A stretch of DNA of 64,000 nt from Dermanyssus gallinae. Taxonomy: Eukaryota; Arthropoda; Arachnida; Mesostigmata; Dermanyssidae. The notes beneath the pieces are model-generated. The model worked only from the letters and a program-made list of their open reading frames with translations. It did no database searches and had not been told where the DNA came from. Of the stretch, positions 55,232 to 64,000 are shown in pieces. Numbering within the stretch: position 1 is the first letter of the stretch; every line of letters begins with the position of its first letter. Both the position numbers and the translations under genes were made by a program. Where the stretch lies: assembly GCA_003439945.1 (NCBI GenBank), contig QVRM01001979.1, forward strand, positions 38,816 through 102,815, given 5' to 3'.

Positions 55232-56935
55232 TATATATAATAATTATTTATTCAATTTCAAATCATTCACGGTCGGACCATGACATTTGGGTCCCTGCGA
55301 ACGTGTGCACCATTACGGGGGTCCAATGTAGGGACCAGCCATTTCTGGAGGGTTCCTCGAACCGAGGCCGCATTGCCCCGTTGCACATCCAGCGGCAGAC
55401 GCTGTCTGAGGAAATCACTTGCTCGCTTATCTCCGCTGGCTAGAATTAGCCGCTTCCCGACCTTCTGTAGCAAACTGCGAGTAGACGGACCCGGCCCGCC
55501 AAGGGTCTCGAAGGCAAGTGGGTGAAACTCGTACGGGTAACCGATGTTCTGGTACTTTCTAACCTGCCTCGGCGAGAGCCGATGCATGACCAGCCCGAGC
55601 CGCGCCAGCACTGACCATTGAAGGGGCTAATGAGTCAGTAACTGTCGCGTCCCAAACCAGCATGCATCCGCGCTCGAACGGAGTTAAGGTCAGACCGTTA
55701 GGTCTCTTTCCGCCCTCTCTGTCTAGTCCGACGGGCTCCAGGACGCACGGTAGACCACTGGATCGTAGAGCTCTGCTAAAGGTTTCGTTCAAGGCTTGGT
55801 GTCTTGCTCGCCTACCTGCGCTGACAATACAGGACAGCCCGTGGCGTCCATCTGGCTGGACGACGTCTCCGCAGACACAGGCATGGGTGTACACAAGGTC
55901 TGTTCCTAAACGAAGTCCGACCGCGATCCTTACCGACTCGTCATCCAACAGGGTCCCGATCTGAGCACAGGGTATGGCGTGGAGCCATGCGCCCGCCCCC
56001 TTGGAGGAGACGGCGCGCAGCCTGGCCTTATCGGCGTCCGTGGCGCATTCCGCAATGAGGTTTTCGACTCTTTGCTCATAAAGAATTGCTGCCCATTCTC
56101 TCTGGTGTCCAGCTTCGACGGGCTCGTGGCCGCACAGGGCAACTGTCTTGCGGTGGCTTGTCTCCAATCGGGCTTCTAAGTCCGTGAGAGCAACAGAATC
56201 CAGAAGGCTTCTTGCCTGTTGCATAGACCTATGGAGGGAAGCTGCCAGAGCTGTCTCCGATAAGACAGTTGCATCAGGTAACCCTAGGCTACCCCAAAGA
56301 ACGGGGAGTAAAGCTTGTTGGCGCGCACGAGCGGATAGGCTGAGGTTTAGCAACGCCTCTAATGTAGACATCACGCGGTCGTTGAGTCGTTCAATCGCTC
56401 GCGAACAATCTGCCCCTCGAAACAAGTGGTTGAGACGAAGGGCCGAAAATGATGATCTCAGAAGAAAAAGGCCTCGGTGAGAACCTACCAAATGAATGCG
56501 TGAAATTGCATTTTCTAGCTTGACCAGCCACCTCTCGAGGACATCCGGAACTCCTTGCGGGAATAGGGGGACGCCTAGCAACTCTAAATTCTTGCCGACG
56601 GTCTTGCACCCCGAGAGAGCCTCTAGCACTTCGGAGTCAGCAGCACCTCCTACAGCATGGACCTCGCATTTTGCAGGGTTCGGCAGGAGAAGGCAGGAAG
56701 GCCCTTTATAAGCTAGTTCCACCTGGTGGAACATACTCGGGACATAGGCTTTTACCGCACTCAGTAAATAGTCCCTCCGAATACTGTTAAAAGCGTTTCT
56801 GAAGTCAAGCTTGACCACAAGGGTAGCTTCAGAGCGTGACTCCAGGAAGGACCGAGTCGAGTGCACTGCGGTTTCGCATCCTCCCGGTGTCGCAAACCCA
56901 TACATGTTCTCTATTTTGTTGCAAAGTTCTTTCAA
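55232..56935 (-). mobile_element. REL-family retroelement: RT C-terminal part plus restriction-like endonuclease
   Basis: The minus frame 56935-55559 is open for 458 codons: MYGFATPGGCETAVHSTRSF, VVKLDFRNAFNSIRRDYLL (palm Asp), PNPAKCEV, LELLGVPLFPQG, GSHRGLFLLRSS, then a C-V-C-G-D-V-V-x6-H-G-L-S-C knuckle and R-A-R-H-Q-A-L-N, LEPVGLDREGGKRPNG and MLVWDATVTDSLAPS. A five-base loss near 55565 shifts into the last frame with FHPLAFETLGG and FLRQRLPLDVQRGN. Knuckle, R-H, K-x-P-x and D-x-T resemble the endonuclease of R2-type elements. The YxDD segment is missing between L-L-L-P-N-P-A-K and the palm, so this copy has an internal RT deletion. 3' tail AATAAATAATTATTATAT. Confidence 0.85.
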
Positions 56936-57184
56936 GTGTTGTTGCGTTCCACAACAGCTACTGACTGCATCACTCCACTACTTGTGCTTTTTTTTTCACG
57001 ACACTTACACACATACGAATGTTTATTCGCCTCAATGTCACAATTTTGTTACAAATACTGTTATAATACGTTAACGCCATTACGTACTATACTACTACTA
57101 CTACTATTACTAATATGTTTCAATTCAATTCAAATGCATTCTGCGCTATGGGTGGTCGTTTGGTCATTGTTTCAATGCGTCAAG

Positions 57185-58251
57185 CTAACAAAGATACATT
57201 CATGCTAGATTCCAGCCTGCTGACGGAACGCAAACATTCATGGGTGTTTGGCCAAGACAAGGGGAAATCAACGCGCATCCTGCGGGATATTGATCACCGT
57301 CCTGGATTTACACATACATGCAAAGTGATATGGCTCGCAGCGGTGTCCTCCCTTATTCTGGTGTTCACCACCTGTGTAATTATTTTCGTAACAGCATCGG
57401 CAATCGACGATTCGGAGAGACGGACACGCGCTCCTATTGCGGCTACGAATTTCTACCGTCGCGCTTCGACGAGACCTAATAAAGTGCTAAATGCGTTGAT
57501 GTTCGCGGATCCTTGCGATGGAGACGGCCGCCTGTGTGGCCAGAAAAGAGCACGCCCTAACGATAACAGCTACGATACAAAACACAACAAGCAAACAGCA
57601 AACGCGATGGCTGCAGCGAGACCACCAGCTACAGTATCAATAACAGAAACGCCAGAACCTATAGCAAATGTAGAACTCACAGCAGCAGCAGCAGCAACAA
57701 CGACTGCAGCAACAACAACAACACCAGCTAGAATACCAATAAGCGGAGCAACAGAAATAGCAGCACCTATAACAAACGTAGGCATAACAGAAGCAATGAC
57801 AACACAAACAGAAGCAACGACAACACCAACAACAACAAGGCCAACAACAACAACGCCACCATTAACAACAAAAACAACAACAACAACAACGCGAACGCCA
57901 ACACCAACAATAACAACACTATGGACAACACTATCAGCAAAACGGAACACAATAACAGCGACACAAATGACAAAGGAAAAATACGGAAGAAAATTAAGAA
58001 GAAAAAAAATAACAAGAATAAGAAGTAGAAGCACAACAACAACAACACAAACAACAGTAGCAGCAATATTGACGAGAAGTACATCAATAGCAGCAACACC
58101 AACAGATGGCCCCAGCACCATCTTCCACCACGACAATCCGAGCAACAATACCAACATCAACAATAACAATGGCTACAACAACAACAACAACAAGTCAGCG
58201 AAGGCAGCTCGAAGGCGGATTACTAAAGACGAATTGCTAAAGAACCGCTGA
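57185..58251 (+). CDS. Putative type II membrane protein with Thr-rich ectodomain, exon 2
   Basis: Open from the proposed acceptor CGTCAAG|CT to TGA at 58249. Encodes a cytoplasmic part (MLDSSLLTERKHSWVFGQDK), one strong membrane helix (VIWLAAVSSLILVFTTCVII), a juxtamembrane basic ERRTR and two Cys around FADPCDGDGRLCGQ. Then about 200 residues very rich in Thr, Ala and Asn from imperfect ACA/AAC codon repeats, broken by a Lys/Arg-rich block (KYGRKLRRKKITRIRSRS). Joined to exon 1 the protein would have about 414 residues with the helix near 106-133. A mucin-like surface protein is one reading; repeat expansion makes the far end doubtful. No family recognised. Confidence 0.5.
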
Positions 58252-58469
58252 CTAAAAGCGCACCGGCAGAGAACGGAGCCGATGGATTGCACCTCGTAGA
58301 CGACGACGACAACGACGACAACGACACGGACCATGGACTCACAACGGCGGTTGTGTTTGTGGTGTACATATGTGTGTGTATGTGGCTGTATGTATATGTA
58401 TATCGATTTGTAGATCGTGTTGCCTCACCTAATGCTGTACATTGTAACAAACGCTGTATAGACATCCTG

Positions 58470-58655
58470 GTGATGATGCTTATTGTGACTATGTATTGTG
58501 TAATTGTGCTTATTCAAAGCATTCTTTGAAATATTGTTGAGTGTGACTTTTGTCTCGGTGATTGATTTATTTTGTTACCATTTTTATTTACCGAGAACTT
58601 AAGCATTGCAAAATGCAGTTCCGTTGAATAAACCACGTTTGAAACTAAAACTTAA
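58470..58655 (+). mobile_element. 3' UTR fragment of the CR1-like element
   Basis: Matches the inverted 41640-41760 region: TTTTTATTTACCGAGAACTT, AAGCATTGCAAAATGCAGTT and GAATAAACCACGTTTGAAAC, ending in A-rich sequence. Truncated upstream. Confidence 0.75.
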
Positions 58656-59320
58656 AAAAAAACCTGTATGTGTATCTATGTGTGTGTTTGTATTGTTTCT
58701 GGCGCCTACCCGACCGGAAGCGTAAACGCGGCCACCAATAGCGGGGCGCAGGCTGTCAACAACCACGACATCATCACGTAGGTAGGAAGTTGAACCCGGT
58801 TCTCTAACGAAAGCCGAGAGTGAAAACATGCCCGCAGTCGGGCAGTGGGGCAAGACGACCCCCATGCGCAATTTCGAGAGCCTGAAGTTCGAGTGAGAGC
58901 TTGAAGATACATGCGCAACTTCATGAGGCACTTCGGCACTTCGTCGGCTGCAAAAATAGACAGCCAAACACGAAAAAGTCCGCTAAACACGCCGCCGCCG
59001 CCGCTGCAGCAGAAGCAACACGAGCGGAGATTCCGTGGTGTTTCTCTCACCGGGCGCGTGCGCGGCATCGCATGATTTTAGTAACTCATGTTCGGTTGCC
59101 CGCGGCTGCGGTGCCGGCGGCCGTAGCCGGACTAATCGATGGCTTTCATCTCAGTCATCAGCCCAGTGGAGCTCGGCAGTCCCGTGTCTCCCTGTCGATA
59201 TGGCGTCGTAAGTTTTGGCCGGCTGAGAGACTGATACTAACCCACCTGTCTTCTGAGTTACGATGATGACGACGACTCAACACGCTTCTTTTCGGCTTTC
59301 TCTGACTCGTTCGATTTCTT
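58656..59320. other. No gene established
   Basis: Overlapping frames on both strands across a GC-rich interval (58700-59260) with GCCGCC repeats at 58990. No domain recognised. Confidence 0.35.
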
Positions 59321-59321
59321 T

Positions 59322-59324
59322 TGC

Positions 59325-59369
<45 letters not shown>
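59322..59369. repeat. (GTT)n microsatellite
   Basis: Sixteen GTT units. On the minus strand this reads poly-Gln or poly-Asn, within a low-complexity frame (KSNESEKAEKKRVESSSS) that might be an exon, but nothing confirms it. Confidence 0.95.
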
Positions 59370-59921
59370 GACTGCTTTTGTTGGTTGTTGTTGGCATCGT
59401 GGTTGTGATTGTTACCGTGGATACTTCCGTTGCTGCTATTGCCGCCATAATTGGCAGCGCAACAACCACGGATAATGAGGCTGTTGGTGTTGTTGTTGTT
59501 ACGACTGCATCATCATCATCATCAGCATCATCATCGTTGTCGTTGCGGTTGCGCAGTTAGTTTGTCACGCAGTCTTTGTCATGACTACTGTCTTCTTCGT
59601 GGTCGTAATTTATTATGTTTTTATTGAGGTAATGAAAGTTATTAGTCAAAGGTGGTAGTCTCATTGTGCGTCTCCCACGTTGTTCCGGCGTTTGCTACTC
59701 TCGTGGCACTGGCGTGGATCGATGATGGAGCATCGACGTGTATGTGGGTCTTCATTTTGGCGACGGCATTTTTTGTCGACCATTTCGTTATCACGACTAC
59801 CTGTCGTGTCATTTGCGCTGGCACAAGTCGCGCAATTGTTTGTTTCTGATCCGCTGCTATCATCTAGACCTTTGTTTGCGCTCGTTACAGTAGTAGTAGT
59901 AGAAGTAGAAGTAGTGGTAGT
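59370..59921. other. Low-complexity sequence
   Basis: TGT and TCA trinucleotide runs (59505-59535) and a GTA/GAA run (59889-59918) leading into the SINE. No gene recognised. Confidence 0.5.
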
Positions 59922-60107
59922 GTCGAGCCCGGTGGCGTGGTGGATTAAGTCTCCGCCTCGCAACCGGAGGAGACACATAGATGCGCGAGTTCGAGCCCCA
60001 CCGTTGCCCCACATTTGTATTTAAGGGGGTCCGTCTATGAAACAATGCGGAAAGCAGTTCCGTGGACGTCAAATCTTGGCTGAGGGTCAGCCCAAAAAGT
60101 TTTTTTA
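59922..60107 (+). mobile_element. tRNA-like SINE, copy 3 (best preserved)
   Basis: GAGCCCGGTGGCGTGGTGGA, then TTAAGTCTCCGCCTCGCAAC and the B-box-like GAGTTCGAGCCCC followed by ACCG. CGGTGG at the 5' end can pair with CCACCG at the 3' end of this head like an acceptor stem. The tRNA-unrelated body includes GGGGGTCCGTCTATGAAACA and GACGTCAAATCTTGGCTGAG, ending in a T-rich tail. Three copies in this window share the body. Confidence 0.8.
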
Positions 60108-61089
60108 TTCCTTAAGCAGGGTATTGGGATATACGATATATATACTCCCACAACTGGATAGTCTCAGAAACATTGACAAGAAAAAAGATTATTTTTTAAA
60201 AGAGCAATCGGGTCGTCAAACGACGAGCTATCTACATTGGTGCTGCATATGCGCAACGAACCCACGCTAATAGAAAACGCCTAGAACACCGCAATTATTA
60301 GTTCGATGGCCTGTACGCTTGAAGCATAAAAACAACACAGGAAAATGCAAAACCGGAAGTACCTGTATCATCAGAATCTCTGCTCTAAGTGAAATATTTT
60401 CGATTTAACGAATGTGTATGTAAATATTGTAGTGAAAGAGATATCGATAGATATCACGTAACGAATTGTGTATTTAAGCCCATTTGCATGATCTCTCCTC
60501 ACTAATGATAGCTTCAGCGTCTGCTCGACGATATCATAAACAACTCTCTTTGGCGTTGAAATTACTATTGGACTGACAGCGTGTGTCTAGAAGATGAACG
60601 GGCGTTCACGAAACGCAGTCGCTGATTTTCTTTCGTAACCTTTCTTACACAAGTTGCGGATCGACAATTTATCAGAGAGAAAACGGGCAACGAACAGTAT
60701 TTAGATGATATCGCTTTGCAGATAGAATTGCTGGTTACAATGGAATTGCAAACAAACAAAATACGATTTCTTGCCGGAATGCTGAACAAGTTTTCATCAA
60801 ATCAACCCACAACGATAAGTTCTAGAAACCCCTAATTCGGAATGCATATCTGTTGCGCCGGGCTCGAACTTGCGACTCGTTGGTGCCTAATTCGTCGGTA
60901 ATCTTGCATAGTTGCCATTGTAGCTTGCAACTAGGTTTGCTTTCCGGTAGTGTGTCTTTAGTTAGACTAGAATTGAGCACTGCTTGCAAACGATTTGCTA
61001 TAATAGAGAGTAAGTTCAATAGCGCGTTTGGCTGATAAGCTAGACTAGCTAGGACTAGTGATAGTGCCTTAAGATGCTTAGTTATTGAT
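60108..61089. other. No gene recognised
   Basis: A TATTTAAG motif at 60470 and a following anonymous + frame (60640-60830, with EKTGNEQYLDDIALQIELLV) could be a promoter and Gag of an LTR element, but no LTR pair was found. A GTTCGAGCCCGG motif on the minus strand at 60858-60870 recalls a tRNA B box. Confidence 0.35.
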
Positions 61090-61940
61090 TAGTACCTTAA
61101 TACAATACAATACCAATGTCTCCATTATTAAAAAAAAGAGGTCGAACAAGGGAAATGAATTGCTCGCATTTGCGGGCTAGGCGAGCTGTTCGCCAAACAA
61201 ATGAGTGGTTAACGACTGCCACATTGGCTATCTCGGGCGGTTGAATGGAACCGCGACTCCGTAGGCTGTTTGATCGCACGTGGTAGAACTTATTAATCTG
61301 ATCATTGCGTATAAGATGCTTAAAAACGCGGTAGTCAACACGACGCTGGTACTCCGCGACACTTGGGAGTACGACTCTGTCACGCGTCAAGTTGGATCTT
61401 CTTGAGACTCTCTTTAAAACTTGTCCTGAATACGCTGCAGCAAACATATATCCTTGCCGTAAAAAGGCGTCCACTCGTGAGCACGGTATGACCATTTTGG
61501 CACTACTAGGGCCTCATAAAGATGCAGGTATTTGGAAGCATCTTGCGATGAGAATACTCTTAATATAAGATTACTTAGTCGAGAGGCAGCTTTTGCTGAA
61601 TCGACAATGTGCGCCCAAAACTTCATATGTCTATCGAACGTAACATCTAGGTCCTTGTAGGATGTTACCTCAGGTATAGGGAAATCTTTTAGCTGGTACT
61701 TGAAGTTGTCGGGAGCTGGCTTCAGGAGCGCGCACTCTGGAACTGAAATCACCATATCATTTAGCTCACACCAGGTGGCAATACTATTAATGGCTCTTTG
61801 AATATTCAGACGATCCTCGTTTCCTCTAATCTGGGCATATATTTTTAAATCGTCTGCATACCTTTTGTATGTTATGTTCAGGTTGCGAAGACGTACTCCC
61901 AAGTCCTGAGCAAATATTATATACATAAGAGGGCCTACCT
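61090..61940 (-). mobile_element. CR1-like reverse transcriptase fragment
   Basis: The minus frame from 61926 reads MYIIFAQDLGVRLRNLNITY, KRYADDLKIYAQIRG (catalytic box intact) and INSIATWCELNDMVISVPEC, then YKDLDVTFDRHMKFWAHIVD. After a frameshift near 61450 it continues with RVDAFLRQGYMFAAAYSGQV and ends VRPLFFNNGDIGIVLY. Upstream palm blocks are absent, so it is 5'-truncated just before the catalytic box. Confidence 0.8.
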
Positions 61941-63744
61941 TGAGAAGCTTAACTTCTATAGTTTATTCTAGAACAGACTGACAGGCCCCAAAGTATCGTT
62001 TCCCATATATACAGCGATAGATTGCTGAATTTAGATGTTTTGTTGGGCCGTGTAGGTAAGCTAGGTAAAATGAACATTTTGAACTCTCGTCTGTGCAAGT
62101 AGTCGGTTTTTATTAAGGTCGTAAGTGGTGCGACAATTGTCTCCTGGGAGCGTGTGCAAGTAGTTAGATATAGATGAGTGGTATATAAAAGGGGGGGGGG
62201 GGGGTTGCATACGTCTCACTAAAAAAGCGCCCTTAAGGCAAAATAAAAGCTTGACAAGAATTAAAAGCTCTTCTTTTCTATATTGTTTTACTTTCACGTG
62301 TGCTTAGTTTCTCTTGTTATGTGACCCCGATTCTCAGAAAATACTGCTCGCTGATCGCTTAGATTCTGCTTTGTGCACTCTCTAAGGTATTTTGAGCCGA
62401 CTTCTAGGCCGTTCGCAACTAAGGACGTTAAGCCTTGCGATTTTTCTTTGAACCATGTTGGCTACCCTAAACGACTTTAGAGCGCAATCCGCAATCTAAC
62501 AAACACTATTGGGCTGACGCAGTCACCCATGAAATCGGAAACACGAGGCTCCGCGGCATCCTAGTGCCATTGGCCTATACACGAGCGACAATTGTAACCG
62601 GTGACATTTGGAGTATCATAAGTGACGACTTGGACGAGAAAACGGAAGATCAACAAAAGCTCGGGCTTCCCACCAGAACAAAGGTTCTCTGCAGAACGCT
62701 ACTAAACCCCCCCTTCATATTGCAATTAATTTTTAATTAAAAATTAACTTTATATTCCAAGATTATCTAATTTGTCCGCTTTTTCGACACAGCCTTAGAC
62801 CTCCTGGTGAAATGTTCGTTGATGTTACCGGAGATCTACTGAGCAGGATAAAATGAAAGGACCTATTCTTGACGATTACGCTGCGAGTATTCACTTATGA
62901 TCATTTTAATATACAATAAATTGGTGAACTTAGCTTTTGGTGTAAACAGGCCGTGGTAATTTTTAGAAACAACTAATACTAGTAGTGGCAAACTGTAGTT
63001 CACCGCTTCTAGTACTGTCGGCAAGTTGATGCTAGTTATCGAATTCCCGCAAAAGGCGACCTCAAAGCTATCAGCGGCATAGCCGTAGCTTGTTAATTGC
63101 GTAGGCATTGCAGGTCCAAGAGCGCCGTTGGGCTGTCTGTCTGTCTGTCTGAAGATGTGCCGATTTAGTGTTTACTGGTTATTTGTAGACGCCAACCCTT
63201 ATATGCGCCGTCTTCAGGACCAAGTCTAGAACACTCAAGCTGGTTTGTTTCACTTCTCTACTGAATCTTGAACTCGCCGCTGTTACACCCACTACAGCCT
63301 TGGCTTAAGAGATTGACGGCAGTTTGTATGAGTATTGGCATACACATACAAGACAACAAATAATGCAACATCCTTGCCAGTAAATAACGTATGATTGCGT
63401 AGTCGATGCGATGCAGCAAAGACGACGTCAGTGGACGTACCATGTATTTGCCGTGCGAAACAAACGTATCCTATTTGGGCGCAAGGATGATTTAATTTTA
63501 AGTTTGTGCTTCGGCCGACGGCTAAATGATGACGACGAACGAGGGGGGGGGGGATTGACGATGATACGCGAAGGCTAGTCGATGAGGCGACGCTACGCGA
63601 TGTGGATGAATTTGATGAGCATGTTTGTTCGAGTCCCCGGGCGCACGAGGGGCGCGAGCGGCCCGTAGAGTACACCGTGAACGAGTATCGTGATGGCGAT
63701 GTTTGTTCTGGGGGGCGCGGAGAAGTCTATTCGCATCCGCATCT
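61941..63744. other. 1.8-kb stretch without recognised genes
   Basis: Contains a G run at 62191-62204, a (CTGT)n tract at 63136-63151 and a second G run at 63543-63553. Frames at 62863-63108 and 63292-63675 have no recognised domain. Confidence 0.4.
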
Positions 63745-63995
63745 GGCAATCCGCTTATGACAACGACGACGACGAAGAATATGAGATTTAGGGCCTTTGG
63801 AGGGAGGGAACACTTTCGCATTCGTCGCACCCCCTTCCGCCCCCCGGACCGTCGACGACCAACGACAGACCGAAAAAGAGCAATGCAATGCATGCGGATG
63901 CATTGCTCTTTCATTCGTTGGTTCTTTTTCATCAGGTCCCGATATAGTTCGCTAACTCACAGGAGTTCGCCGTAAAACGCTTTCGAGCTCCTCAC
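63745..63995 (+). repeat. Dispersed repeat H with conserved hairpin, copy 2
   Basis: Homologous to 48035-48285. The hairpin reads AAAGAGCAATGCAATGCATG followed by CGGATGCATTGCTCTTT (63875-63911). The extra GCAAT lies in the left arm here but in the right arm in copy 1. May continue past the window's right end. Confidence 0.85.
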
Positions 63996-64000
63996 CTCTC

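Noticed and set aside
57570..58169. Long minus-strand Val/Leu-rich frame resembling a multi-pass membrane protein.
   Set aside because: It is the complement of the ACA/AAC repeat frame and consists of GTT/TTG codons; no varied transmembrane pattern.
59263..59560. Plus-strand frame with a long valine run.
   Set aside because: Product of the GTT microsatellite.
60840..60930. Minus-strand tRNA gene ending in GTTCGAGCCCGGCGCAAC.
   Set aside because: The matching 5' acceptor strand and a convincing box A are absent; at most a SINE-like remnant.
1..64000. Bacterial or viral origin, CRISPR arrays, operons.
   Set aside because: Coding is sparse and split by introns, repeats are eukaryotic retroelements and microsatellites, and no regularly spaced repeats exist.

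Overview
Animal nuclear DNA, most likely arthropod. It has spliced genes with GT/AG introns, two CD36-type scavenger receptor genes, R1-clade and CR1-like non-LTR retrotransposons, several mariner and Tc1 relics and a tRNA-like SINE. R1-clade elements are mainly known from arthropods. A chelicerate source is possible, but that is only an impression. There are no prokaryotic operons, CRISPR arrays or rRNA genes.

Host genes are few. Two CD36/SR-B family genes lie in tandem on the minus strand. Gene 1 has exons at 5526-5559, 4404-4647 and 372-602 and runs off the left edge. Gene 2 has exons at 30748-30532, about 29781-29544, 29073-28924, 27923-27712, 26227-26028, 25591-25484, 25168-24971, 24675-24384 and 23728-23661. 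Gene 2 keeps its splice sites but carries two frameshifts, one exon-phase mismatch and one in-frame TGA. It is therefore either a recent pseudogene or a gene damaged by base errors in the assembly. It also encodes an unusually long acidic, Ser-rich cytoplasmic tail. On the plus strand a probable type II membrane protein gene has two exons, 53888-54065 and 57185-58251, with matching phases, a GC-rich leader and a Thr-rich ectodomain. Its intron holds a retroelement.

The rest is a layered transposon landscape. From left to right it contains: a 1.07-kb foldback DNA element (693-1765); mariner relics (2755-3700, 20217-21504, 46089-46600, 50930-51600); two abutting non-LTR fragments (5700-8127), one with a tandem 20-bp repeat inside its reverse transcriptase; a family of retroelements with a C-terminal restriction-like endonuclease (2121-2539, 11160-12940, 41045-41566, 42866-42977, 55232-56935); Ty3/gypsy remnants (12985-13290, 42985-43700); R1-like elements (10000-10940, 17666-20214 and the nearly full-length copy at 33791-38971 whose two ORFs overlap as TAATG); CR1-like fragments (14640-15680, 41570-42610, 58470-58655, 61090-61940); and a three-copy SINE family (12214, 40910, 59922). 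Many long (TA)n, (AAT)n and (AAC)n microsatellites sit at element ends.

Nesting gives a relative history. A mariner sits in an R1 element, a SINE sits in an endonuclease-type element, and a non-LTR fragment sits in a CD36 intron. The oddest structures are a perfect 232-bp palindrome made from transposase sequence (46921-47152) and a dispersed 250-bp repeat with a conserved hairpin (48035-48285 and 63745-63995).
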